From Catenulispora acidiphila DSM 44928 (GTDB lineage Bacteria; Actinomycetota; Actinomycetes; Streptomycetales; Catenulisporaceae): 64,000 bases of DNA. The translations under genes and the position numbers were made by a program. Under the pieces are notes generated by a model. That model saw nothing but the letters and a program-made list of their open reading frames with translations, did no database searches and was not told where the DNA came from. The stretch is from positions 806,001 through 870,000 of the forward strand of contig NC_013131.1 of assembly GCF_000024025.1 (NCBI RefSeq), in the 5' to 3' direction. Each line of letters begins with the position of its first letter. Position 1 is the first letter of the stretch. This document shows, piece after piece, positions 11,178 to 19,702 of this stretch.

Positions 11178-11741
11178 TCACCCGAGCGGCGTCCGATGCA
11201 GTGAGATCAGCAGTCGCCATACCCGCCCCGCCACTTCTGTCGCCGTGCCCGGTACCAGTCCGTGCAGCCAGTCGGCCAGTACTCCAGCGAATGTGCCGGC
11301 CACTGCTGCCGCGACCAGTTCTGCTTCGGGTGCGCCTGCCAGTTCGCGCTCCCTGCGACTGCGTTCCCTGAGATCGCGGTGCAGGACCGAGCCGAGTGGG
11401 CCGCCGCCGCCCGGGGTCATCAGTGCCGTGTAGACCGCGCGGTGCTGCTCCAGGCTGCTGAAAAACTCCTCCAGCGGTGGCGGCGGTGTGGCGGGGTCCG
11501 GGATTCCGCGCCAGGCGTGCAGGGCTTCGACCGCGTCGCGCACTACATCCGCGCAGGCGTCGACGGCGAGTTCCTCGAGGGCCGGGTAGTGGAGGTAGAA
11601 GGTGGCGCGTCCGATACCTGCGCGCTGGACTACTTCGGCGACGCTGACGTCACTGAGCGGCTGCTCGGCGCAGGCCTCCAGCAGTGCCGCACGGAGTCGG
11701 GCCCGGGTTCGTGCGGCGCGGGGATCTTGAACACCGCTCAT
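11178..11741 (-). CDS. TetR-family transcriptional regulator
   Basis: A 187-residue regulator. The N-terminal TetR HTH is clear: RARLRAALLEACAEQPLSDV, then the recognition helix region GIGRATFYLHYPALEELAVD. The C-terminal ligand-binding domain is helical and variable. Its ATG overlaps the stop of the upstream DUF1304 gene (ATGA), so both are co-translated. The large inverted repeat in front of that pair (12109-12153) is the obvious autoregulatory operator candidate. The ligand is unknown. Confidence 0.9.
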   Translation of the reverse strand: MSGVQDPRAARTRARLRAALLEACAEQPLSDVSVAEVVQRAGIGRATFYLHYPALEELAVDACADVVRDAVEALHAWRGIPDPATPPPPLEEFFSSLEQHRAVYTALMTPGGGGPLGSVLHRDLRERSRRERELAGAPEAELVAAAVAGTFAGVLADWLHGLVPGTATEVAGRVWRLLISLHRTPLG

Positions 11742-12100
11742 CGCGCCAACAGTACCGCCGCCAGCGCGAGCGCCCCGGGCAAGGCCTGTGCCACGAGGAT
11801 GCGCCGATTCGCTGTAGCCGCCCCGTAAATGCCCGCGACGACGACGCAGACCAGGAAGAACACCTTCGCCGAGAAGGCGGTCGGGTCGTCGGCGACGAGT
11901 CCCCACACCAGTCCCGCGGCGAGGAACCCGTTGTACAGACCCTGGTTCGCAGCCAGCGGCGCGGTCGCGCGCGCCATGTCGGCGTCGAAGCCGGAGAGTC
12001 CGCGCCCCGGCTTCTTCTGCCACAGGAACATCTCCAGGATCAGGATGTACGCGTGGAGGGCTGCGACCAGGCCGACGAGGACGTTCGCTGTTGTCTGCAC
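11738..12100 (-). CDS. DUF1304 family membrane protein
   Basis: A 120-residue integral membrane protein with four predicted TM helices (VLVGLVAALHAYILILEMF, LYNGFLAAGLVWGLV, VFFLVCVVVAGIYGAAT and the C-terminal ALPGALALAAVLLA). LHAYILILEMFLW and NQGLYNGFLAAGL are characteristic of DUF1304. The start is GTG with AGGTGG just upstream. The family is uncharacterised; its linkage with a TetR regulator suggests ligand-induced expression, possibly an efflux or stress role. Confidence 0.9.
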   Translation of the reverse strand: MQTTANVLVGLVAALHAYILILEMFLWQKKPGRGLSGFDADMARATAPLAANQGLYNGFLAAGLVWGLVADDPTAFSAKVFFLVCVVVAGIYGAATANRRILVAQALPGALALAAVLLAR

Positions 12101-12108
12101 GGATCCAC

Positions 12109-12153
12109 CTTTCTAGACGTGTGTCCAGAATAGATGGACACACGTCTAGAAAG
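12109..12153. promoter_or_regulatory. Compound operator: inverted repeat whose arms are themselves TetR-type half-palindromes
   Basis: Perfect 19-bp arms (12109-12127 and 12135-12153) separated by 7 bp. Each arm contains a 14-bp quasi-palindrome T(A/G)GAC-N4-GTC(T/C)A, so the site offers two dimer-binding boxes. It fills the whole gap between the esterase stop and the DUF1304 start, where the promoter of the DUF1304-tetR operon must lie. A terminator role for the esterase gene is possible but there is no U-run on the minus strand. Confidence 0.72.
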
Positions 12154-13053
12154 CTAGTCGTGGCTCAGTACGCGAGCCGTCACGAAGCGAGCGGCACGGT
12201 CGAGCGCGTCATCCGCCTCGTCGAGCCGGCCGTAGTGGTGTTGGAACACATGCGGCAGACCGCTGCCGATCTCCAGCGTGACCTCCACGTCGTCGGCGCC
12301 GGCGCGACCAGCCAGCCGAACCGCGTCGTCGAGCAGCAGCTCGTTCGCCCCGACCTGGATCAGCAGCGGCGGAAGTCCGGTCAGATCCGCGAACAACGGG
12401 CTGGCCAGCGGTTGCGAACGGTCACCCGCGCCGATGTAGAGCTCTGCGTAAGCGTGGAGGTCGGGCTCGACGAAGATCGGGTCTATCCCGTCCTTGCTCT
12501 GGGCACTCGCACCGCTCACGGTTAGGTCCACCCACGGAGAGAAGACGACTGCGGCAGCAGGCTGCGGCAGTCCGGCGTCGCGAGCCGCGAGCAACGTCGC
12601 GAGCGTCAGACCGCCACCCGCCGAGTCGCCGCCGATGACGATGTCGCGCGCGTCAGTGCCGGTCTCCAATAGCTCTCGGTAGGCGGCGAGACCGTCCTCG
12701 ACGGCTGCCGGGAACGCATGCTCGGGCGCCAGCCGGTAGTCCACCGACGTCGTCCGGAGCCGGGCACGCCGAGCCAGCTCGCCGACCAGTCCGGCGTGCG
12801 TGTCCGGCGAGCCGATGACGTACCCGCCGCCGTGCAGGTAGAGCAGGTGGCTGGGACCGGAAGCGCCGGCCGGGGTCAGCTCCAGGGCTGGTCGTCCGCC
12901 GAGCGTGGTCTTGCGGGTCGCCACGTCCGGCGGTGCTGGGCGTGCGATGGCTGCGGCGAAACCGCTGCGCTGCTCCTCGACGGTCGGTGGGGTCTCGCTG
13001 CGCGGGGCGGAGCGGAGCAGGGTGTCGATGGCTTCGCGCTGCTGTCGGGACAT
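12154..13053 (-). CDS. Alpha/beta hydrolase, hormone-sensitive-lipase-type esterase
   Basis: A 299-residue esterase. The oxyanion-hole motif HGGGYVIGSPDTH and the nucleophile elbow GDSAGGG (catalytic Ser) are both present. The catalytic acid and His are expected in the C-terminal part (His in SGLPHVFQHH). SVDYRLAPEHAFPAAVED is the usual HSL-family signature. The ATG at 13053 is chosen because GGAGG lies 8 nt upstream; a longer frame extends through the operator region and is not convincing. It is divergent from a MarR regulator and very probably controlled by it. Substrate: short-chain or hydroxylated esters, not determinable. Confidence 0.92.
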   Translation of the reverse strand: MSRQQREAIDTLLRSAPRSETPPTVEEQRSGFAAAIARPAPPDVATRKTTLGGRPALELTPAGASGPSHLLYLHGGGYVIGSPDTHAGLVGELARRARLRTTSVDYRLAPEHAFPAAVEDGLAAYRELLETGTDARDIVIGGDSAGGGLTLATLLAARDAGLPQPAAAVVFSPWVDLTVSGASAQSKDGIDPIFVEPDLHAYAELYIGAGDRSQPLASPLFADLTGLPPLLIQVGANELLLDDAVRLAGRAGADDVEVTLEIGSGLPHVFQHHYGRLDEADDALDRAARFVTARVLSHD

Positions 13054-13132
13054 GGTCGGGCCTCCATGGCTCGGGTCGGGATGCTGGCTGCGGATGCGGG
13101 ATACCGGCTGGTGGCTGCCGGATGCGAAGATA

Positions 13133-13146
13133 GATTCCAAGGAATC
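13133..13146. promoter_or_regulatory. Candidate MarR operator 1
   Basis: Perfect palindrome GATTCC-AA-GGAATC in the divergent esterase/marR intergenic region, nearer the esterase start. The same arms recur at operator 2. Confidence 0.75.
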
Positions 13147-13181
13147 GACCCATCCCCAGCTAACCACATTCCGAAGAAGAT

Positions 13182-13195
13182 GATTCCTCGGAATC
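13182..13195. promoter_or_regulatory. Candidate MarR operator 2
   Basis: Perfect palindrome GATTCC-TC-GGAATC, 14 bp before the marR GTG start. Centre-to-centre distance to operator 1 is 49 bp. One site per divergent promoter is the usual arrangement for MarR autoregulation. Confidence 0.75.
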
Positions 13196-13208
13196 TACTG
13201 GAGGCCCT

Positions 13209-13655
13209 GTGAGCCCCGTCACGCCGATCTTCACCGACCTCGTCCGCGTCGAGACCCGCCTCTACAACGCCGTGAGCGCGCGCCTGCGCACCGAGCACGA
13301 CGTGAGCCTCGGCCAGTTCGAGTTCCTGGAGATCATCGACCGCGTCCCGGGCTGCCGCGTCCTCGACATCGTGGGCGAGGTCGCGATCACCGTCGGCGCC
13401 GTCAGCAAAGCGGTGGACCGGCTCGTCGCCGCGGGCTGGTGCGTGCGCGTCCCGCACCCCCAGGACCGCCGCTCGTCCGTCCTGCGCCTCACCGCCGAGG
13501 GCGAGAAGGTGCTGGCGGCGTGCCGACCCGTCGTCGAGGACGAACTCGCGGCACTGACGGCGGGGATTTCCCAGGGCGACCTGACGCGCGTCGGCGCGAC
13601 CATGGCCGCGCTTCGTGCCTCGCTCGAGGCGGGAGCTCAGGGGCAGCCGGGCTGA
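13209..13655 (+). CDS. MarR-family transcriptional regulator
   Basis: A 148-residue winged-helix regulator with GTG start. LGQFEFLEIIDRVPGCRVLDIV, then ITVGAVSKAVDRLVAAGWCVRVPHPQDRRSSVLRLTAEG, gives the MarR HTH and wing with the conserved D-R-R wing tip. It is transcribed away from the esterase gene, and the two perfect GATTCC-N2-GGAATC palindromes between them are its likely sites. Two cysteines (Cys in GCRV and GWCV) lie in the DNA-binding domain; redox sensing is conceivable but unproven. Confidence 0.92.
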   Translation: MSPVTPIFTDLVRVETRLYNAVSARLRTEHDVSLGQFEFLEIIDRVPGCRVLDIVGEVAITVGAVSKAVDRLVAAGWCVRVPHPQDRRSSVLRLTAEGEKVLAACRPVVEDELAALTAGISQGDLTRVGATMAALRASLEAGAQGQPG

Positions 13656-13966
13656 ACGGCGACGATGCGGACCCTCGGCAGGGCGTCATGCCCGAAGTGG
13701 GCTGGTTGGTCCCCGTCACATGATATGGATCGCGCGTTCCGGCCATGAAGCTTTGGCTATAGGGGTGGCGTGCGTTTCCGCAGTTCGGCACACTAAGGCG
13801 CCGGGGTGGGTGGTTCACGGAGTTCGATCAGTGCGTCTGCGCTGAGCAGCATGGACTGTCAGCCCCTGAAGACACACTCGTCGGAAGCATTCCAAGAACC
13901 AGATGGACTGCGGGGGTCACGCCATCGGGCGCGGTCGGCGCGGCCTGTCGAGAAAGAGATGGATCG
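13656..13966. other. Intergenic region, no gene seen
   Basis: About 310 bp between marR and the RDD gene. I see no coherent protein, repeat or strong hairpin. The last bases (GAGAAAGAG) provide the ribosome site for the RDD gene. Confidence 0.6.
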
Positions 13967-14518
13967 ATGACTCAGCCGCAGTACCCGGACGCGCCTCCTC
14001 CCGGCCAGGGCAACCAGTACACGCCGGGCTACCAGGGGATGCCGCAGGCGCCGCCGATTCCGGCGGGCTACGGCTATGGGGCGCCGCAGATGAACGTGCC
14101 TCCGGGCATGTACTACGACCCGAACTCGGAGCTGGTGCTCCCGCAGGGCGTCGAGCTCGCCAGCGTCGGCCGCCGCATCGGCGCCTACTTCCTGTCGATC
14201 GTGCTCGTCGTCGTCACACTCGGCGTCGGCTACCTCATCTGGGGCCTGATCGCCTGGGGCAAGGGCCGCGGCCCGACACAGCAGGTCCTCGGCATGCGCT
14301 GCTGGACCCCGAACAACGGCCGCGTCGCCGGCTGGGGCACCATGGCCCTCCGCAACATCGTCGGCGGCATCGTCCAGGGCATCCTGTCCTTCGTGACGAT
14401 GCTGGTCTCCTTCGTCCTGTTCCTGAGCGGCAAGCAGCACAAGACCCTCCCCGACCTCGTGGGCAGCACGGTCGTCCTCTACGACCCGAACAACATCCTC
14501 GAGAACTGGCAGGGCTAG
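13967..14518 (+). CDS. RDD family membrane protein with Pro/Gly/Tyr-rich N-terminal tail
   Basis: A 183-residue protein. The first 55 residues are a cytoplasmic low-complexity tail rich in Pro, Gln, Gly and Tyr (PPPGQGNQYTPGYQGMPQAP). A compact RDD domain follows, with TM helices around IGAYFLSIVLVVVTLGVGYL and IVQGILSFVTMLVSFVLF and the family features R-R-I-G-A-Y near helix 1 and GMRCW-containing loop. RDD proteins are of mixed function, some implicated in transport. Such tails are common in actinobacterial RDD proteins. It ends just before a strong hairpin. Confidence 0.88.
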   Translation: MTQPQYPDAPPPGQGNQYTPGYQGMPQAPPIPAGYGYGAPQMNVPPGMYYDPNSELVLPQGVELASVGRRIGAYFLSIVLVVVTLGVGYLIWGLIAWGKGRGPTQQVLGMRCWTPNNGRVAGWGTMALRNIVGGIVQGILSFVTMLVSFVLFLSGKQHKTLPDLVGSTVVLYDPNNILENWQG

Positions 14519-14556
14519 CCCCCCGCCGCCAGGCACCGCCTGACGCTTGACGATCT

Positions 14557-14588
14557 CGCCGGCCGGGTGCAGGACGACCCGGCCGGCG
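14557..14588 (+). terminator. Hairpin terminator after the RDD gene
   Basis: Perfect 12-bp GC stem (CGCCGGCCGGGT / ACCCGGCCGGCG) with an 8-nt loop, 39 bp after the RDD stop codon. Short T-rich run GTTTGT follows. Confidence 0.7.
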
Positions 14589-14662
14589 AAGCTGTTTGTC
14601 GCGGGCGGTCGTCGCAGAGGACGTCGCGTCGCGAACGTCGCGTCGCGATGGCCGCCGCCGCG

Positions 14663-14716
14663 AACGCCTCCCGCTCCCCTGCTCATTTCTGTTGGGTATG
14701 CGGCGTGTCATTGGTG
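14663..14716 (+). pseudogene. Fragment of a DUF255 (thioredoxin-domain) gene
   Basis: On the plus strand these bases encode [17 protein letters not shown], nearly identical to the active-site segment [17 protein letters not shown] of the complete DUF255 gene 1.5 kb downstream. The similarity stops abruptly on both sides. The fragment overlaps, antisense, the last codons of the AAA ATPase gene. It looks like the scar of a second DUF255 copy or of a rearrangement that brought the ATPase gene in. Confidence 0.6.
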
Positions 14717-15993
14717 CCACTTGATGCTGGTGTCCACAGGCGTTCGAGCGGAAGGACGTGGAGGCGTTCCTCATAGGTGTACGACCGTTGGCCGAGGTTG
14801 ACGACCGCTCCACCGACGAAGGCGTCGCCAAGTTTGTCCCGTAGTAGCCGGAGCCCGGCGAAGTCGTGGTCGGCGACAGTGCCGGACGCTTTAACCTCGA
14901 TCGCGGCGACGGAGCCCGCAGCGGTCTCGATGACGAGGTCGACTTCTTGATGGTCGCGTGTACGGAAGTGGGAGAACTCAACCTCCTGGTTTGCCCAGCC
15001 TGCCTGTTTCATCAGCTCGTTCACAGCGAATGTCTCGACCAGGTGGCCGAACTGTGTCAGGGCGGCGGGCATCCGGCCCGCCAGTTTCTGCGAGGTCAGA
15101 CCGATGAGATGGGCGCCGAGTCCGGTGTCGACGACGTGTGCTTTCGCGCTGCGGATCGCACGGTTGGCGGCCGAGCGAGTGAACGGTTCGACTCGATGGA
15201 TGAGGAAGACAGCTTCCAACAGGCCCAGGTAGTCCTTAACCGTCGTGGCATCCAAGCCGACGGCATCGGCGATGTTCGCGACGTTGACCACTTGGCCGGT
15301 TTGGTCGGCGAGGCGGCGTAGCACTTGGGGAAGCACCTGGCGTTGCCGGACCTTGCGAATCTCCAGTACGTCTCGCTCTACGACCAGGGTCACGAAATCG
15401 CGGAACCAGCGGTCGCGAGAGCGTCCGGAGTCGCGCGCCAACGCCAGCGGGAATCCGCCGGCGAGAACGACACGCTCGTAATCGGCGCGCGTGGCCGTGG
15501 CAGGATCGCTGACCACGAGGGACGCAGGATCGCTGATCAGGGCGTCGAGGGCGGTTTCCTTGACCCCGTTGATCTCACCTTGGGACAGCGGCCACATGGT
15601 GACGACGTGGGCTCGACCGGTCAACGACTGGCCGGCAGTCGGGAGGGAGCCGTACCGGGTTGATCCAGTCAGTACGAACCGCCCGGCACGCAGGTCTTTG
15701 TTCAACTCGGCCTTGATAGCGTCGAGAAGCTGTGGAACGTGCTGGAACTCGTCGATGCAGACCGGCGTCGGACGGTCGGCTCCCACGAACAGTTCGAGGT
15801 CCGCCGCGACAGCGCGTCTGGTCGGAAGGTCGTCGAGATCCAGGACCGGCACCCCTTCGACCTCGGCGCAGGCCGCCAGGAGCGTGCTCTTGCCGACGGT
15901 CCGCGCCCCGGTGAGCACCACTACCGGTTCGTCGGCGAGCAACTCGGCAAGGACGGGCTGAAGGTGGCGGGTGATCAGTCGCTGCTCGGGCAC
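14683..15993 (-). CDS. AAA-14 ATPase with C-terminal DUF4143 (nuclease-fold) domain
   Basis: A 436-residue protein. Walker A is GARTVGKST (29-37), with the mutation-tolerant AAA-14 fold; Walker B is CIDEFQHVP. FVLTGSTRYGSLPTAGQSLTGR is the usual sensor region. The C-terminal DUF4143 domain has the PD-(D/E)xK-like pattern: EVDLVIETAAGSVAAIEVKAS. Proteins of this architecture are widespread, horizontally mobile and of uncertain function; some are linked with toxin-antitoxin or mobile loci. The GTG start has GAGGAG 4-5 nt upstream. Base composition is a little lower in GC than its neighbours, and its 3' end overlaps a DUF255 fragment, both compatible with insertion. Confidence 0.9.
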   Translation of the reverse strand: MPEQRLITRHLQPVLAELLADEPVVVLTGARTVGKSTLLAACAEVEGVPVLDLDDLPTRRAVAADLELFVGADRPTPVCIDEFQHVPQLLDAIKAELNKDLRAGRFVLTGSTRYGSLPTAGQSLTGRAHVVTMWPLSQGEINGVKETALDALISDPASLVVSDPATATRADYERVVLAGGFPLALARDSGRSRDRWFRDFVTLVVERDVLEIRKVRQRQVLPQVLRRLADQTGQVVNVANIADAVGLDATTVKDYLGLLEAVFLIHRVEPFTRSAANRAIRSAKAHVVDTGLGAHLIGLTSQKLAGRMPAALTQFGHLVETFAVNELMKQAGWANQEVEFSHFRTRDHQEVDLVIETAAGSVAAIEVKASGTVADHDFAGLRLLRDKLGDAFVGGAVVNLGQRSYTYEERLHVLPLERLWTPASSGTNDTPHTQQK

Positions 15994-16146
15994 GGGACTC
16001 CTCGGATCGGTGATCTGCGCACCTCAAGCTAGCACTTTCGCGGCCCAGAAATCCCAGAACTGCCAGAGCGAATTTCCCAGAATTGCCGCACCTCCGACCT
16101 CCTGGCGACCGCCATCGCGCCAGTGGTAGGCCGCTAGGCTGGAGCC

Positions 16147-18279
16147 GTGAACCGATTGGCTAGCGCGACCTCGCCTTACCTGCTGCAGCACGCCGACAAC
16201 CCCGTCGATTGGTGGCCCTGGGGAGAAGAAGCGTTCGCGGAAGCACGTCGTCGAGATGTACCTGTTCTGCTGTCAATCGGGTACGCCGCGTGCCACTGGT
16301 GTCATGTGATGGCGCACGAGAGCTTCGAGGATGAGGCGACTGCTGCGCTCATGAATGAGAAGTACGTGTGCGTGAAGGTGGATCGGGAGGAGCGGCCTGA
16401 TGTGGATGCCGTCTATATGGCGGCTACGCAGGCTATGACGGGGGGTGGCGGGTGGCCTATGACGGTGTTCGCCACGCCTGAGGGGAAGCCTTTTCAGGCT
16501 GGGACTTACTACCCGCCGGTGGCGCGGCATGGGTTGCCTTCTTTTCGGCAGTTGCTGGTGGCTGTTGATCGGGCTTGGGGGGATATTCGGGAGGATGTGC
16601 TGCGGGCTGGGGATGGGCTCGTTGCGGAGTTGGCGCATCATGCTCGGGTTGTCGCCGGTGCTGAGGGGGTGCCGGATGCGGGTGCTTTGGCGACTGCCGT
16701 CGGGGTGCTGCGGCGTGAGTTCGATGGGGTGCGGGGCGGGTTCGGGGGTGCGCCGAAGTTTCCGCCGTCCATGACGTTGGAGCAGTTGCTGCGGCATCAT
16801 GCGCGGACCGGGGACGCCGATGCTCTGGCGATGGTGCGGCAGACGTGTGAGGCGATGGCGCGCGGGGGCATGTACGACCAGCTGGGTGGCGGGTTCGCGC
16901 GGTACGCCGTGGACGATGCGTGGGTCGTGCCGCACTTCGAGAAGATGTTGTATGACAACGCTTTGCTGCTTCGTGCCTACCTCCACCTGTGGCGCGCCAC
17001 CGGTGACGCCCTCGCGCTGCGCGTCGTCAATGAGACCGCCGACTGGATGCTGCGCGAGCTGTGGCTGGACGGCGCCGGCGGATTCGCCTCCTCGCTGGAC
17101 GCCGACACCGACGGGGTCGAGGGCAAGTTCTATGCCTGGGACGCTGAACAGATCGCAGACGCCGTAGGTGAGAAGGAAGCGGGGGACGCGGGGGATGCTG
17201 CTTGGGCGGCAGCCGTCTTCAATGTGACAGCCCAAGGCACCTTCGAACACGGGCTCTCCGTCCTCCAGCTCCTGCAGGACCCTGATGATCTCGATCGCTT
17301 CCAGCGCATCCGCGACAGCCTGTTCGAAGCCCGCCGGGACCAGCGCACCGCACCGGGACGCGACGACAAGGCCGTGGCGGCGTGGAACGGTCTGGCGGTG
17401 GCGGCGCTGGCCGAAGCCGGTGCGCTGACCGGACGCCAGGAGCTGGTGTCGGCGGCGCGTCAGACCGCTGAGATGCTCGAGCGCATCCACTGGGACGGCA
17501 AGACGATGCGCCTGACGCGTACCTCGCGGGACGGCGTCGCCGGGGCGCAGAATCCGGGCGTCCTGGAGGACTACGCGGACGTCGCCGAGGGCCTGCTGGC
17601 GTTGTACGCGGTCACCGGCGAGACGCGCTGGTTCGCCTTCGCGGGCCGGCTGCTGGACGTCGTCCTCGACAACTTCCGCGACGACTCAGGCCTCTTCTAC
17701 GACACCGCCGACGACGCCGAGGCCCTGATCTTCCGCCCGGCGGATCCGACCGACAACGCCACGCCCGGCGGGACGTCCGCGGCGGCTGGTGCCCTGCTCA
17801 CGTACGCCGCGCTCACCGGGTCGGGGCGTCATCGCGAGGCTGCCGAGCAGGCGTTGCACTTCACCGGCGCGCTGGCGGAGAAGGCGCCGAGGTTCGCGGG
17901 GTGGGGACTGGCGGTCGCCGAGGCGCTGGCGGACGGGCCGCGCGAGGTGGCGATCATCGGTGAGTGGAATGGTGAGTGGAATGGAGAGTGGGGTGGCGAT
18001 GCGGCGAGTGCCGAGGAGGGCGCTGAAACCGCGACCAGCCAAGCCTTCCAGGCGCTCCACCTCGCTGCCCTCCGCAGCGCCGCGCCCGGCCTCGTCGTCG
18101 CCGTGACGCCGCCGACCGGAGCGGCGCAGCCGGCGCACGGGTCCGGCACCGAGAACCTCCCCGAACTGCTCAGCGACCGGTCCACCATCAACGGTGAACC
18201 GGCCGCGTACGTCTGCCGGGGCTTCGTGTGTCAGACCCCGACGACGGATGTCACCGAGATGACGGCGCAGTTGGCGTAG
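16147..18279 (+). CDS. DUF255 thioredoxin-domain protein (YyaL/SPATA20 family)
   Basis: A 710-residue protein. The N-terminal thioredoxin-like domain begins [21 protein letters not shown], and the CHWC active site is at 49-52. A six-hairpin-type alpha/alpha toroid follows ([48 protein letters not shown] region). The family is conserved from bacteria to human SPATA20; biochemistry is poorly defined. It is on the usual size for the family. Around 17959-17991 a 12-bp unit is tandemly repeated ([11 protein letters not shown]). The first third uses noticeably more T-ending codons than the rest. Its 3' end overlaps the convergent downstream gene by 29 bp. Confidence 0.93.
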   Translation: MNRLASATSPYLLQHADNPVDWWPWGEEAFAEARRRDVPVLLSIGYAACHWCHVMAHESFEDEATAALMNEKYVCVKVDREERPDVDAVYMAATQAMTGGGGWPMTVFATPEGKPFQAGTYYPPVARHGLPSFRQLLVAVDRAWGDIREDVLRAGDGLVAELAHHARVVAGAEGVPDAGALATAVGVLRREFDGVRGGFGGAPKFPPSMTLEQLLRHHARTGDADALAMVRQTCEAMARGGMYDQLGGGFARYAVDDAWVVPHFEKMLYDNALLLRAYLHLWRATGDALALRVVNETADWMLRELWLDGAGGFASSLDADTDGVEGKFYAWDAEQIADAVGEKEAGDAGDAAWAAAVFNVTAQGTFEHGLSVLQLLQDPDDLDRFQRIRDSLFEARRDQRTAPGRDDKAVAAWNGLAVAALAEAGALTGRQELVSAARQTAEMLERIHWDGKTMRLTRTSRDGVAGAQNPGVLEDYADVAEGLLALYAVTGETRWFAFAGRLLDVVLDNFRDDSGLFYDTADDAEALIFRPADPTDNATPGGTSAAAGALLTYAALTGSGRHREAAEQALHFTGALAEKAPRFAGWGLAVAEALADGPREVAIIGEWNGEWNGEWGGDAASAEEGAETATSQAFQALHLAALRSAAPGLVVAVTPPTGAAQPAHGSGTENLPELLSDRSTINGEPAAYVCRGFVCQTPTTDVTEMTAQLA

Positions 18280-19153
18280 CGGCCTTGTCGGAGCCGTTGC
18301 CGCCGCCGTTGGCCGGCTTCGGCTTCGACTTGTCGCCGCCGCTGGCCGGCGTGGGCTTGGCCAGTACCGCGGCGATCGCCTTGTCCCACACGCGCGACTC
18401 CACGACCTGCTTCGCCTGGTCCACGGTCAGCGGGGTCTTGCTGGCGGTGGTGGCGCCCTTCTCGGTGGCCTCGTTGAGGGCCATGACGTTCACCATCGTG
18501 CCGTCGTTGCGGTACCAGGAGACCTCCAGGCGCTTGGCCGTCGGGTCGCCGTTGCCGGCCGGCCATTCCGGGCCGTTGAAGATCATCAGGTGCGAGCCGT
18601 CCTTCAGCGTGTCGATGCTGATGTAGGGCGGCAGCGAGCCGTCGAAGTGCTGGTCGCTCCAGGCCGAGCGCTCGACGTCGACCGAGACGTTGCCGGTGCC
18701 GGCGGCGTAGCTGACCTGGATCATGGCGTAGGGACCGCCGAAATCGTCGCTTCCGGCCTTGTTCTGCGCCTTCTCGTCGGTGAAGTGGTACGGCGCCAGC
18801 GTCTGCTCGAGCCAGGTCGTCATGTCCCCGCCGCTCACCGGGGGCGCGGCCGGCTTGCCCGGGCCCGGAGCCGCCTCGGTGGTGGCGTTCGAGGGCGAGG
18901 TCGCCGCCGCCACGGCAGGCGCGCCGCCGGCCGCGGTCGAGACGCCCGCCGGGCTGCTGGTGTGGCCGGGGGCGACCAGCGCCACCGCGCCGAACACCGC
19001 CGTCACGCTGGCCGCGGCTCCCGCGATCTGCGACAGGCGCCGGACGCGGCGCTTGCGCACGCCGCGCTCGATGCCGCCGGCGGTGAGCTTGCCGATGTTG
19101 GGGTGCAGGTTCTCCGTCGCGCTCCGCATGACACCGTTGAGGTTGTCGGTCAT
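18251..19153 (-). CDS. Membrane-anchored partner of the ECF sigma factor
   Basis: About 300 residues, start ATG 19153 with GGAAG 5 nt upstream. A cytoplasmic stretch of roughly 40 residues ([29 protein letters not shown]) precedes one TM helix ([19 protein letters not shown]). The extracytoplasmic part has an Ala/Pro linker, a folded core ([21 protein letters not shown] ... [22 protein letters not shown]) and a Gly/Lys/Pro tail. The layout is that of a single-pass anti-sigma factor, but the HxxxCxxC zinc motif is absent. It lies 48 bp after the sigma gene. It may be an anti-sigma factor of a non-zinc class or an unrelated exported sensor. Confidence 0.7.
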   Translation of the reverse strand: MTDNLNGVMRSATENLHPNIGKLTAGGIERGVRKRRVRRLSQIAGAAASVTAVFGAVALVAPGHTSSPAGVSTAAGGAPAVAAATSPSNATTEAAPGPGKPAAPPVSGGDMTTWLEQTLAPYHFTDEKAQNKAGSDDFGGPYAMIQVSYAAGTGNVSVDVERSAWSDQHFDGSLPPYISIDTLKDGSHLMIFNGPEWPAGNGDPTAKRLEVSWYRNDGTMVNVMALNEATEKGATTASKTPLTVDQAKQVVESRVWDKAIAAVLAKPTPASGGDKSKPKPANGGGNGSDKAATPTAPSSR

Positions 19154-19201
19154 GTCAGCTTCCTTCTTCGTCGGATCCACAGGGGGAGAGAGGAGAGGTG
19201 C

Positions 19202-19702
19202 TCAGGTGAGGGCGAGGTCCGGAAGCAGATCTCCCAGCGCGCCGCGCAGCCGGGTCAGCGCCCGGTTCGTGCGGGTGCGCACCGCGCCCGAGCTGGCGCC
19301 CATGATGTGCGCCACCTCCTCGACACTGCGGTCCTCCCAGAACCGCAGAACCAGCACGGCGCGATCCTTGGGCGGCAGGGCCGCGAGGCCCTCCAGCAAG
19401 GTCATGCGCAGGGATGTGTCCGCCTCGTGGAACTCGCCCTCGGGCAGCTGCGAGGAAGGCAGTTCGCGCGAACTGCGCTTGCGCCGCGCCGAGATGAACG
19501 TTCGCGTGAGCACGGTCTGCGCGTATGCGTCCGGGTTCTCGATCCGCCGCTTGCGCCCCCAGACCGAGTAGACCTTGCCCAGCGTCTCCTGGACGAGGTC
19601 CTCAGCCTGGTGCCAGTCCCCGCTCATCAGATACGCAGTACGGAACAGATGCGAAGTCCGCGCTGAAGCGAACTCCAAGAACTCTTCATCGTGCTTCGCC
19701 AT
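19202..19702 (-). CDS. ECF RNA polymerase sigma factor, SigE-like family
   Basis: A 166-residue sigma-70 family protein. Region 2 is FLFRTAYLMSGDWHQAEDLVQETLGKVYSVW-like (SHLFRTAYLM, then AEDLVQETLGKVY); region 4 is LPPKDRAVLVLRFWEDRSVEEVAHIMGASSGAVRTRTNRALTRLR. I choose ATG 19702 because it aligns with family starts; the frame is open for 23 more codons upstream. The downstream membrane protein is its probable regulator. No matching -35/-10 pair for autoregulation was identified with confidence. Confidence 0.9.
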   Translation of the reverse strand: MAKHDEEFLEFASARTSHLFRTAYLMSGDWHQAEDLVQETLGKVYSVWGRKRRIENPDAYAQTVLTRTFISARRKRSSRELPSSQLPEGEFHEADTSLRMTLLEGLAALPPKDRAVLVLRFWEDRSVEEVAHIMGASSGAVRTRTNRALTRLRGALGDLLPDLALT

